Assembly: GCF_004114425.1 (NCBI RefSeq)
Contig: NZ_RDQF01000011.1
Coordinates: 116,209 to 180,208, forward strand
Source: Bradyrhizobium vignae
GTDB lineage: Bacteria > Pseudomonadota > Alphaproteobacteria > Rhizobiales > Xanthobacteraceae
Direction of reading: 5' to 3'
Length of the DNA: 64,000 nt
Below are positions 23,605-31,489 of this stretch, piece by piece (position 1 is the stretch's first letter; every line of letters starts with the position of its first letter). A program made the position numbers and the translations under genes. Below the pieces are notes generated by a model. The model was not told the origin of the DNA. It was given only the letters and a program-made list of their open reading frames with translations, and did no database searches.

Positions 23605-25494
23605 TCAAAGGAATCCGATCGATATCCAGGGGAAGATCGCGACCACGATCAATCCCACCAGCAGCGCCAGCAGATAGCCCCAGATCGGCCCGATGCCTTC
23701 GGCCGGATCGACGCGTCCGATGGCGCAGGCGGCATAATAGCCGACGCCGAAGGGCGGGGCGAATAGCCCGATACCCATGGCGAGGATGATCACCATGGCG
23801 TAGTGCACCTCGTGCACGCCGACGGCGCGTGCGATCGGGAACAGCAACGGGCCGAACAGCACGATCGCCGGTATGCCCTCCAGCACGCTGCCGAGGATGG
23901 TGAAGGCCAGGATCGACACGGCGATGAAGGTCGCGGCCCCGCCCGGCAATCCGGTCATGGCGGCGGCCAGCGAACGCGAGAAGCCGGATTGAGTCAGGCC
24001 CCAGGCCATGCCGGTCGCCGTGCCGATGATCAGGAGGATCGCACCCGACAGCGCCGCCGTCTCGACCAGCATCGGAAACAGCCGCCGCCAGTCGAAGCGA
24101 CGGTAGACGAGGAGGCCGACGAGAGCGCCATAGACGATGCCGATGGTGGAGACCTCGGTCGCCGTCGCGATGCCCTCGACTACGGCGTAGCGGATCACGA
24201 AGGGCAGCGCGAGCGCGGGCAGGGCGATGATGAAGGTCCTGCCGATCTCGGAAGCAGTGGCACGGCGGACATGGCTCATGTCCTCGCGGCGGTAGCGCCA
24301 CCACACCAGCATGCACAGCGTGATCGCGAGCACGACACCGGGCAGCAGGCCGCCTGTGAACAGCGCTGCGATCGAGACGCCGGTGACGGAGCCGATCGTG
24401 ATCAGCACGAGGCTCGGCGGGATGGTCTCGGTCTGGGCTCCCGTCGCCGCCAGCAGCGCGACGAGATCGCCGGGCTTGGCGCCGCGCTCTTTCATCTCGG
24501 GAAACAGCACGGGCGCAACTGCGGCCATGTCGGCGGCCTTGGCGCCGGAAATGCCGGAGACCAGGTACATCGCGCCGACCAGCACGTAATGCAGGCCACC
24601 GCGGACATGCCCGAGCAGGCTCGCCAGGAACGCCACCATCGCCCGCGCCATGCCGGTCATCTCGATCAGGAGCCCGAGGAACACGAACAGCGGCACCGAG
24701 AGCAGGATCAGGTGGCTCATGCCCTCGTCCATGCGCCCGACCAGCACCATGACGGGCGTGCGCGTGGTCAGCGCCAGATAGCCGAAGATCGCCAGCCCAA
24801 ACCCGAACGCAATGGGAACACCGGCAAAGACGCAGAAGCCGGCGACGCCGACGAAGAAGATGACGAGGTTGAGATTGCCGAGCGGCCGCAGGAGCGGCTC
24901 CGCCAGCCAGAACAGGCCGATCACGACCGCAACCGACAGCACGGCGGCTGCGACCATTCGGTAGTCGGCCGCGCGCAGCAGCCGGAGCACGGCAAAAGCC
25001 GCCATCAGGCCGACGCCGGCCGGCAGCGCGGCCGCGCGCCACATGTTGGAAATCTGCAGCGCCGGTGTGGTGATGTAGCTCTCTTCGTAGGCATAGTCGC
25101 AGGACGGCCAGACGATCAGTGCGAGGAACGCCAGCGCGGCCGAGATCGCGATCAGATCGAGATAGGCCCGCATCGCGGGTCTGGCGCTCGCGACGACCGC
25201 GGTCATGCGCATGTGCTCGGAGCGGCGGAATGCGACCGCCGCGCCCAGCATCGCGAGCCACAGGAAGAGAATCGAAGCGAGCTCGTCCGACCAGATCAGC
25301 GGCCGGTGCAGACCGTAGCGCGCGACCACGCCGGCAAACAGGATCAGGATCTCGGCGACGACCAGGATCGCCGCCGGGATTTCGACGAGGAGACCGAGCG
25401 CGCGTTCAAGTGACGCCAGCAACGAACGTCGGCGAGGGGACTGAACAGCCGCCTCGCCCGTCACTTCGATCACCTCGATCTCGACATGAGCCAT
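23605..25494 (-). CDS. TRAP transporter fused small and large permease (DctQM)
   Basis: 629 aa. Residues about 1-200 form a four-helix DctQ domain with SDELASILFLWLAMLGAAVAFRR, and residues about 205-629 form a DctM domain with 11 or 12 segments, GVPIAFGFGLAIFGY, SVPLFVFLGLLIE, GISGAKAADMAAVAPVLFPEM and GLFAPPFGVGYY. The natural fusion of Q and M is known in the family. With the DctP protein upstream it makes a sodium-gradient-driven importer for organic acids. The gap to dctP is 15 bases and to the synthetase 22 bases, so this is one operon. Confidence 0.95.
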   Translation of the reverse strand: MAHVEIEVIEVTGEAAVQSPRRRSLLASLERALGLLVEIPAAILVVAEILILFAGVVARYGLHRPLIWSDELASILFLWLAMLGAAVAFRRSEHMRMTAVVASARPAMRAYLDLIAISAALAFLALIVWPSCDYAYEESYITTPALQISNMWRAAALPAGVGLMAAFAVLRLLRAADYRMVAAAVLSVAVVIGLFWLAEPLLRPLGNLNLVIFFVGVAGFCVFAGVPIAFGFGLAIFGYLALTTRTPVMVLVGRMDEGMSHLILLSVPLFVFLGLLIEMTGMARAMVAFLASLLGHVRGGLHYVLVGAMYLVSGISGAKAADMAAVAPVLFPEMKERGAKPGDLVALLAATGAQTETIPPSLVLITIGSVTGVSIAALFTGGLLPGVVLAITLCMLVWWRYRREDMSHVRRATASEIGRTFIIALPALALPFVIRYAVVEGIATATEVSTIGIVYGALVGLLVYRRFDWRRLFPMLVETAALSGAILLIIGTATGMAWGLTQSGFSRSLAAAMTGLPGGAATFIAVSILAFTILGSVLEGIPAIVLFGPLLFPIARAVGVHEVHYAMVIILAMGIGLFAPPFGVGYYAACAIGRVDPAEGIGPIWGYLLALLVGLIVVAIFPWISIGFL

Positions 25495-25509
25495 GACGGC
25501 CCCAAGACG

Positions 25510-26541
25510 TTACGACAGCTTGCCGACGGCCTTTTCAAGGAGGTCCCAGGCCTGATCGCCATACTTACCCTTCCACTCGGCATAGAAGCCGGCGGTGCGC
25601 AGCTTGTCGCGGAACGGCCCGACCGCGGGCTGGTTGAAGGTCAGGCCCTTGCCCGCGAGCTCCTGCTGCAGGTTGGCGTTGAGCTTGGCAGTGTCCTCAC
25701 GCTCCTTGACCGCGGCGGCGTTGATGTTCTTGGCGACGATGGTGCGCACGTCCTGGGGCAGCTTTTCCCAGGCTCTGCGGTTGGCCAGGAACCAGAAGCC
25801 GTCCCACATATGGTTGGTCAGCGAGCAGTACTTCTGCACCTCGTAGAGCTTCGCGGTCGAGATGATCGCCAGCGGGTTCTCCTGGCCCTCGACGATCTTG
25901 GTCTGCAGCGCGGAATAGACCTCGCTGAAATTGATCGAGGCGGGCGCTGCGTCGAACGCCTTGAACATCGAGGTCCACAGCGGCGACACCGGCACGCGGA
26001 TCTTGAAGCCCTTGAGGTCATCAGGGCCGGTGATCGGCTTGGTCGAGGACGTGGTCTGGCGGAAGCCATTGTCCCAGATCTTGTCCATGACCTCGAGGCC
26101 GGCCTTCTTGATCTCGCCGCGGACATGGCCGCCGAGGTCGCCGTCCATGGCCTTCCAGACCGTGTCGTAGTCCGGGAACGCGAAGCCGATGCCGTTGATG
26201 GACGCCGCCGGCACCAGGGTGGACAGGATCAGGCCTGACAGCGTGAAGAACTCGACCCCGCCGGAGCGGATCTGGCTCAGCATGTCGGTGTCGGACCCGA
26301 GTTGGTTGTTCGGGAAGATCTGGAGGTCGAACTTGCCGTTCGTCTCGCTCTTGATCGCCGCCGCCATCTCCTTGGCGCGCACGTTCAGCGGATGGGTGTC
26401 AGGCAGGTTATTGGCGTATTTGTAGGTGAACTCGGCGCTCTGGGCGCGGGCCACATGGGGCGCACCGAGGCCGCCCAGGACCGCGGTCGCGGCGGAGGCC
26501 TTGAGAAGCGTGCGTCGGGAAAAGCGCGTTGAAAGGACCAT
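25510..26541 (-). CDS. TRAP transporter substrate-binding protein DctP
   Basis: 343 aa. The N-terminus MVLSTRFSRRTLLKASAATA is a twin-arginine (Tat) signal with a hydrophobic region and an ARAQ cleavage site; it continues AEFTYKYANNLPDTHPLNVRA. The family signature region around LKGFKIRVPVSPLWTSMFKAFDAAPASINFSEVYSALQTKIVEGQENP contains the binding-site Arg and the conserved ENP. It is periplasmic and delivers substrate to the fused DctQM. The substrate is unknown: a carboxylate that the downstream acyl-CoA ligase can activate. It is first in the operon, after a 450-base gene-free region that also serves the divergent M24 gene. Confidence 0.95.
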   Translation of the reverse strand: MVLSTRFSRRTLLKASAATAVLGGLGAPHVARAQSAEFTYKYANNLPDTHPLNVRAKEMAAAIKSETNGKFDLQIFPNNQLGSDTDMLSQIRSGGVEFFTLSGLILSTLVPAASINGIGFAFPDYDTVWKAMDGDLGGHVRGEIKKAGLEVMDKIWDNGFRQTTSSTKPITGPDDLKGFKIRVPVSPLWTSMFKAFDAAPASINFSEVYSALQTKIVEGQENPLAIISTAKLYEVQKYCSLTNHMWDGFWFLANRRAWEKLPQDVRTIVAKNINAAAVKEREDTAKLNANLQQELAGKGLTFNQPAVGPFRDKLRTAGFYAEWKGKYGDQAWDLLEKAVGKLS

Positions 26542-26995
26542 GGGTCTGCTTCCTCGGAAGGTTTGTTGTTGTTCTGAGATGCAAACCTATACGGACGGTC
26601 GGCCTTAAGGTCATCTGCGATCTCGCGGAAGCCTCGCTTATTGCAGCCGGGCAAGGTCACGGCAATATCGGCTTTTGGAGAGATGGGGCTGGATGCAGAA
26701 TCTGCAAAACAACCCCATGCACAGTAGCCGGCAAGAGCTGAGACGGCGGTCGGAAGGCGGACCGAACACAGCGCTCAGGCCGAGATACAGTAGCAGGAGT
26801 TTCGTCTAAACAATTGATCTAATTGGAAATAAAGATATTCCATAATATACCTTATGCGAATTTTGGATATGGCGCGCAGACGGGACCCTCCTCGCTCTGG
26901 CTGGGAGCCAACCGATCATCCGACCGTTATTCGCGAATGGCTGCGAACAGGAATGTGCCGGCAGACCGAACCGCAGCGGCCCTTGGAGGATCGTC
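26542..26995. promoter_or_regulatory. Divergent promoter region between dctP and the M24 peptidase gene
   Basis: No gene is supported in 454 bases. The region holds the second copy of the 25-bp element (26704-26728, minus orientation), and at about 26813-26827 an imperfect palindrome CAATTGATCTAATTG that could be an operator, for example for a GntR-type regulator. An AT-rich run (AAATAAAGATATTCCATAATATACC) follows at about 26828-26852 and may hold the promoter of the M24 gene. The start at 26996 has GGAGGATCGTC just before it. None of this is proven by the sequence alone. Confidence 0.4.
26704..26728 (-). repeat. 25-bp element, copy 2 (inverted)
   Basis: Reverse complement, all 25 bases identical, of the element at 10557-10581. 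On the minus strand it reads towards dctP, whose start is about 160 bases further. Flanking bases differ after TTGTTTTGC. Confidence 0.85.
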
Positions 26996-28195
26996 ATGCA
27001 AGAGACCGTTGCCCGCGCTGCTGCCTCGCGTGCCATTCCATTCGATGCCGCCAAGCTCGACCGTCTCATGGAGGCGGCCGGACTTGATATCCTGATCGCG
27101 ACCTCCAAGCACAACGTGCAGTACCTGCTGGGCGCCGAGCGTGCGATCTTCTTCGACTATATGGATGCCCTGGGAGTTAGCCGTTATCTGCCGGTGCTGG
27201 TCTATCCCAAGGGTGCGCCCGAGAAATCCGTCTATGTCGGCCACCGGCTGGAAAGCCATCAGCGCGCCGTCGCGCCGCTCTGGGTGCCGCAGGTCCGAAC
27301 CGAATCCAACGGTTCGGTGGACGCCATCATGCGGGCTGCAGAACTGATCCGGCAGGCGGGCGTGTCGTTGCGGCGGGTCGGGGTCGAAATGCCATTCCTG
27401 CCGATGGATGCAGGGAAGGCGCTGGCCGACGTCCTGCCCGGCGCCGAGCTCAAGGACGCGGTGCTGGTGCTGGAGCGGCTGCGAGCGGTCAAGTCGGTGG
27501 AGGAATTGGCGAAGCTCAAGACGGCGTCAGAGCTTGTCGTCGCATCAATGCTGGCCGTGATCGCCGGGCACGGTCGGGGAACGACCAAGCGGCAACTGTC
27601 GGATGCATTGCGCCTCGCCGAGGCCAATCGCGGCCTCACCTTCGAATACTGCCTGCTCGCGTGCGGCAGCAGCCACAACCGAGCGCCATCATCGCAGCGC
27701 TGGGAGCAAGGTGAGGTGCTGTCGCTGGACTCCGGCGGCAATTATCAGGGTTATATCGGCGACCTCGCCCGGATGGCCGTGCTGGGCGAGCCTGACGCCG
27801 AGCTCAAGGATTACCTGGCCGAGATCGAGGCCGTCCAGCGCGCCGCCTTTGCCACCATCCGTCCGGGCGCCTTCGGAGGCGACATCTATGTCGCCGCCGA
27901 ACGGCAGCTTGCGCAGATCACCCAGCGTGACTGCACCGAGTTCCTGGCCCACGGCATGGGCCTCGTCAGCCACGAGGCCCCTCGCCTGACCGCCAAGGGT
28001 CCGGTGCCCTACGACGACACCGACGCCCGCCTGCCGCTCGAGCCCGGCATGGTCGTTTCGATCGAGACCACGATGAAGCATCCGAAGCGCGGCTTCATCA
28101 AGCTCGAGGACACAGTCGCCGTGACGTCGGACGGGTACGAGATCTTTGGCGAAGGCGGCCGTGGGTGGAATCGCGGCGGTAGCGGGCTCGCATAG
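26996..28195 (+). CDS. M24 family metallopeptidase (Xaa-Pro aminopeptidase-like)
   Basis: 399 aa with a strong GGAGG before the ATG. The C-terminal pita-bread domain shows the metal ligands: Asp in SLDSGGNYQGYIGDLARM (two Asp), His in FLAHGMGLVSHEAPR, Glu in MVVSIETTMKHP and Glu in KLEDTVAVT. The N-terminal domain is of the creatinase/prolidase type. It may cleave Xaa-Pro peptides or hydrolyse a small amide such as creatine analogues. It is divergent from the dctP operon and shares its upstream region; whether the two are co-regulated is not visible. Confidence 0.93.
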   Translation: MQETVARAAASRAIPFDAAKLDRLMEAAGLDILIATSKHNVQYLLGAERAIFFDYMDALGVSRYLPVLVYPKGAPEKSVYVGHRLESHQRAVAPLWVPQVRTESNGSVDAIMRAAELIRQAGVSLRRVGVEMPFLPMDAGKALADVLPGAELKDAVLVLERLRAVKSVEELAKLKTASELVVASMLAVIAGHGRGTTKRQLSDALRLAEANRGLTFEYCLLACGSSHNRAPSSQRWEQGEVLSLDSGGNYQGYIGDLARMAVLGEPDAELKDYLAEIEAVQRAAFATIRPGAFGGDIYVAAERQLAQITQRDCTEFLAHGMGLVSHEAPRLTAKGPVPYDDTDARLPLEPGMVVSIETTMKHPKRGFIKLEDTVAVTSDGYEIFGEGGRGWNRGGSGLA

Positions 28196-28315
28196 CCGTA
28201 CCGGTCGAACTGTTCTGGCGGCCGATCCAGGCCTGCCGCTTGGCGCGACGCGAGGTCCCTCACAGCCCGGATGGGCCGCGTCGTCTGGATCGACTTGCCG
28301 ACGTTTCCGCAAGTA

Positions 28316-29005
28316 TCAATCCCCATCCCCTTCCGGGCCTTTGCCACGCTGCAGGCGAACGACGTTGACCTCCGACGTTCCTGGTACGACGCGAACGGCC
28401 GCGGCGATGGTCGGGATGTCTTGTCCGGCGCCGGCGACAATCTCAAACGCGTAGGTCGTGCCGCGCTCAGCTGTGTGCCGCAAAGACACGGAATTGACGC
28501 GTTCGGCAACGCGGCTCAGGGCGGTTTCGTACTGCGCGAATGCATCTTCGGCGCCCGTCGCCCTGACGCGCAGCGAGGGCGCGCGGGGCGTGCCGAATTT
28601 TATGCGCTCCAAAACGATCAGGAGGATCAGCACGAATGCGCATCCGCCGGCGGTCAGAACGAACTGGCCGCCTCCGATGCCAACGCCCGTCACGATCGAT
28701 ATGAAGACGAAGGTGAACTCTCGCGTGTCGCGGACGATCGTTCGAAACCGGATGAGGCCCAGAAGGCCGATCAACGCGAAGGCGAACCCCTCGCCCATGG
28801 CCCGGTTGGCGTTGTCGAACGCCGTGGCCGAGCGGATCGTGTGCATCACCAACGCTGTCAGCGGCACAATGACGACGCAGGCGTGAACGAACGAGGCCGA
28901 GAGCAACATCCCGTGGTAGCCGCGCGCGTAAGCAAAGCCGATCAGCAGACCAAGCGCGATCGACAGGACCGTGGCGCCGAGAACGTACTCGATCTGTGGT
29001 GTCAT
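28316..29005 (-). CDS. DUF4956 membrane protein
   Basis: 229 aa. Four membrane segments at about residues 8-28, 35-58, 95-115 and 117-137, with the conserved cytoplasmic stretch RAMGEGFAFALIGLLGLIRFRT between helices 2 and 3, which is the signature of DUF4956 (often encoded near CotH or VTC polyphosphate polymerase genes, not seen here). The soluble C-terminal half (about 150-229) forms a beta-rich ACT-like region. The function is unknown. It is flanked by intergenic spacers on both sides. Confidence 0.85.
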   Translation of the reverse strand: MTPQIEYVLGATVLSIALGLLIGFAYARGYHGMLLSASFVHACVVIVPLTALVMHTIRSATAFDNANRAMGEGFAFALIGLLGLIRFRTIVRDTREFTFVFISIVTGVGIGGGQFVLTAGGCAFVLILLIVLERIKFGTPRAPSLRVRATGAEDAFAQYETALSRVAERVNSVSLRHTAERGTTYAFEIVAGAGQDIPTIAAAVRVVPGTSEVNVVRLQRGKGPEGDGD

Positions 29006-29238
29006 CGCCGCTTATGCTCCCAATCGACGGCATCGATTCCAATATGGGGATGATTGTTCTTCAGAAATACTCGCGATAAAGTGGCACGGCGAAAAACCCT
29101 TTATAGGGCGCGCAGGAGCCTGAGTCGATGCCATGCCGGCTGATCCGGCGGCACCGTGCTTTGGTAATCGTTCGAGCGTGATTTCGTCGTGAAATTGATT
29201 CTCACGTGGCCGACACCACACGTCGGGCCGGCCAGGCT

Positions 29239-30054
29239 CTAGCGCAGCGGCAGCAGATCCAGCTGGCTCTGCGCCTTCTTGACGGCGGCCGCGAACCAGC
29301 TCTGGCTCGGCGCTTCCTTGGCAAAGCACTTGGTGTAGGCGTCCATCGCCTGGTCTTCGCGGGCCATGGCGTCCTGCGGGGTCTTCTTGGCCATCATCTG
29401 CTTCCAGACCTTCTCGCAGGGCGGGATCTCGGCAGTCTTCACGGCATCGGTTGCAGCAAGGTAGAAGACCTTGTCGCCCTGGACCGCAACCACGCCAATC
29501 TCGCTGGGCGGCCCCTTGAGGCCGCCATTGCCACGCACGCCGAGCACCGCGACCGCGGCGCTCGCGCCGCCAGGCTTGGTGATGGGCAGGTCCGCATATT
29601 TCGCGAAGGCGGCGTCCTGAATGGCGTAATAGTAGAACCGGTCCGACCTGAGCGCCGCGCTGATCTCCTGCGGCATGCCGTCCTCGCGGTGCTCGGAAAG
29701 CCAGTGCTCGAGCAGCCCGGTCGTGGTCACCACCGCTTGCAGCTTGTCGCCTTCGGTGGCGAAACCGAGGCCGTCGAGATGACCGAAGCCGATGTCTCCC
29801 TTGTACAGCGTGTCGACATTCGACTTGCCGTCGGCCGGAAGCCCCTTGATCGTGACCGGGCCTACCAGTGCGCGCAGCGCAGCGGCGAGCTCTCTGAGCG
29901 CTGCGTCATGCTGCTTCGAGGTGTCCTCGCTCTCCTTGGCCTTCGAGAATTTGACGATGTAGCGATCACGCAGGTCGAGATAGTGCTGCTCGGGTGTAGC
30001 CGCATGTGCGCAGGACCCGAAGACGAGCAGGCAGAGCAAGGCAAGCGATCTCAT
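29239..30054 (-). CDS. Secreted hypothetical protein downstream of the iron pair
   Basis: 271 aa. Signal peptide MRSLALLCLLVFGSCAHAA, cleavage likely after AHA; the GSCAHA segment is not a clear lipobox. The mature part is soluble, with long helices and a C-terminal pair of Cys (IPPCEKVWKQ, YTKCFAKEAP) that might bind metal or form a disulfide. It follows the PepSY gene by 86 bases in the same orientation, so it may be a third member of that operon. I do not recognise a Pfam family; the link with iron is only by position. Confidence 0.75.
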   Translation of the reverse strand: MRSLALLCLLVFGSCAHAATPEQHYLDLRDRYIVKFSKAKESEDTSKQHDAALRELAAALRALVGPVTIKGLPADGKSNVDTLYKGDIGFGHLDGLGFATEGDKLQAVVTTTGLLEHWLSEHREDGMPQEISAALRSDRFYYYAIQDAAFAKYADLPITKPGGASAAVAVLGVRGNGGLKGPPSEIGVVAVQGDKVFYLAATDAVKTAEIPPCEKVWKQMMAKKTPQDAMAREDQAMDAYTKCFAKEAPSQSWFAAAVKKAQSQLDLLPLR

Positions 30055-30140
30055 CGCAATTCCGGAAGACTGTGGACGATCTTCAGTCTTTGTGCCGGTG
30101 CCGGCTATGAAGGTTCATCCTTTGACGGAATGCGCGTGCC

Positions 30141-31433
30141 CTACTCTGCCGGCGTGAGTTGCTGCCGCGTCAGGCGCATCGCGGCGGTCTCGCGCACGCG
30201 AACACGGGCGCGGCGCTTGCGCCACCAGATCACGACGCCAGTCACCGAGAGCGCCGCCACCACGAGGCCCATGACCGAGATCAGGATGCGGCCGAACAGT
30301 CCGACGATACGGCCCGAATGCAGCGGAAACTGCGCCTGTACGAAGATGTCGGCGGCGGTGCCGACCCAGGGCAGCCGCTCGCCAATGGGGCGGCCGTCCT
30401 CGCTGTCGTAATAGAGCTGCGCCGGGCCGACACCGCCGGCGCCGTGGTCGTCGCCGGGGTGGAAGAAGGCGGCGGCATAGACGCCATGGGCGGGGCCGTA
30501 ATTGATCGAACCGACCGGGGTGGTCCACCCCCGCGCCTTGCCGTCGGCAGCGGCGCGTGCGGCGATGTCGGCGAAGGTGACCTTGGGCTCGATCGGATCG
30601 TCGAGATCGCGATACGGCCGCTGCTCATAGGGCGTCGGCGTGTAATTCGACACCATCTTCATCAGCGGTGAGAACACCTCGAAATAGAGGTTCAGCGAGA
30701 ACGCCGTGAAGGCGATGATGAACAGCACGCCCCAGGTCCAGAGGCTGAAGGCGCGGTGGATGTCGAAATTGATCCGGTACGCACTGCCCGAGGTCTTGAT
30801 GGTCCAAGCCGGAGCCCAACGCGCCCAGAAGCCGCGCTCGAGCTGGCGTGCGACTTCAGGCGCCCGCGCGGCCTTGGCGCGCGGGCGCGAGGGCAGCGTC
30901 AGGTAGAAGCCGACGAAGCAATCGATGGTCCAGATGATGGCGATCACGCCCAGCACGCGCATGCCCCAGCGGTCGCTGCCCCAGAACTCCGGGATGTGCA
31001 TCGTGTAGTGCAGCTTGTAAAGAAACGAGACGAAGTTCTCGCGCGTGACGGGCCACACTGCGCCCCAATAGCGCCGGCCAAGCTCAGCACCGGTGTTGGG
31101 ATCGAGGAAGACCTGATTGTAGTCGAGCGGGTAACGCTTGCCGGTTGCGGGATCGATACGCGGCATGATGAAGAACCACAGCGAGTGGCCCTGCTCCGGC
31201 GTCATGAAGAGATAAACGACGCGCGCACGGGGATCGCGCTGTTCGATCATCTTGGCGAGCTCGATCGAGGGAATCGCCGGGCCTTTGCTGCCGACGTCGA
31301 ACAGATGGCTGTTCAGGACGTCGTCGATCTCGTGATCCCAGGAGATGATCGCGCCGGTGATGCCGGAGAAGAACAGGAATCCGGCCGTGAGCAGTCCCGC
31401 CCAGCGATGCAGCCTGCCGAATATCGCTCTCAT
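30141..31433 (-). CDS. PepSY-associated membrane protein (FegB/PiuB-like)
   Basis: 430 aa. The first helix follows MRAIFGRLHRWAGLLTAGFLFFSGITGAIISWDHEID, the hallmark of the PiuB/PepSY-TM family, with His pairs in the helices (RLHRWAG, LHYTMHIPEFWG, NFDIHRAFSLW). The large periplasmic part includes a PepSY-like segment, and a final helix near residues 375-400. It is 56 bases after the TonB receptor gene on the same strand. In Bradyrhizobium the fegA-fegB pair has this order and is needed for ferrichrome use, so a role in releasing iron from the siderophore in or beyond the periplasm is likely but inferred. Confidence 0.9.
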   Translation of the reverse strand: MRAIFGRLHRWAGLLTAGFLFFSGITGAIISWDHEIDDVLNSHLFDVGSKGPAIPSIELAKMIEQRDPRARVVYLFMTPEQGHSLWFFIMPRIDPATGKRYPLDYNQVFLDPNTGAELGRRYWGAVWPVTRENFVSFLYKLHYTMHIPEFWGSDRWGMRVLGVIAIIWTIDCFVGFYLTLPSRPRAKAARAPEVARQLERGFWARWAPAWTIKTSGSAYRINFDIHRAFSLWTWGVLFIIAFTAFSLNLYFEVFSPLMKMVSNYTPTPYEQRPYRDLDDPIEPKVTFADIAARAAADGKARGWTTPVGSINYGPAHGVYAAAFFHPGDDHGAGGVGPAQLYYDSEDGRPIGERLPWVGTAADIFVQAQFPLHSGRIVGLFGRILISVMGLVVAALSVTGVVIWWRKRRARVRVRETAAMRLTRQQLTPAE

Positions 31434-31489
31434 CGTCTTCCACTCTCATCCAGCAGGTTCGGCCCCCCAGTGCCGGACCGTCTTCGATT

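Noticed and set aside
23803..25413. 536-codon plus-strand ORF over the TRAP genes
   Set aside because: It is antisense to dctQM, rich in Arg/His/Gln/Asp as expected of the complementary frame, and matches nothing.
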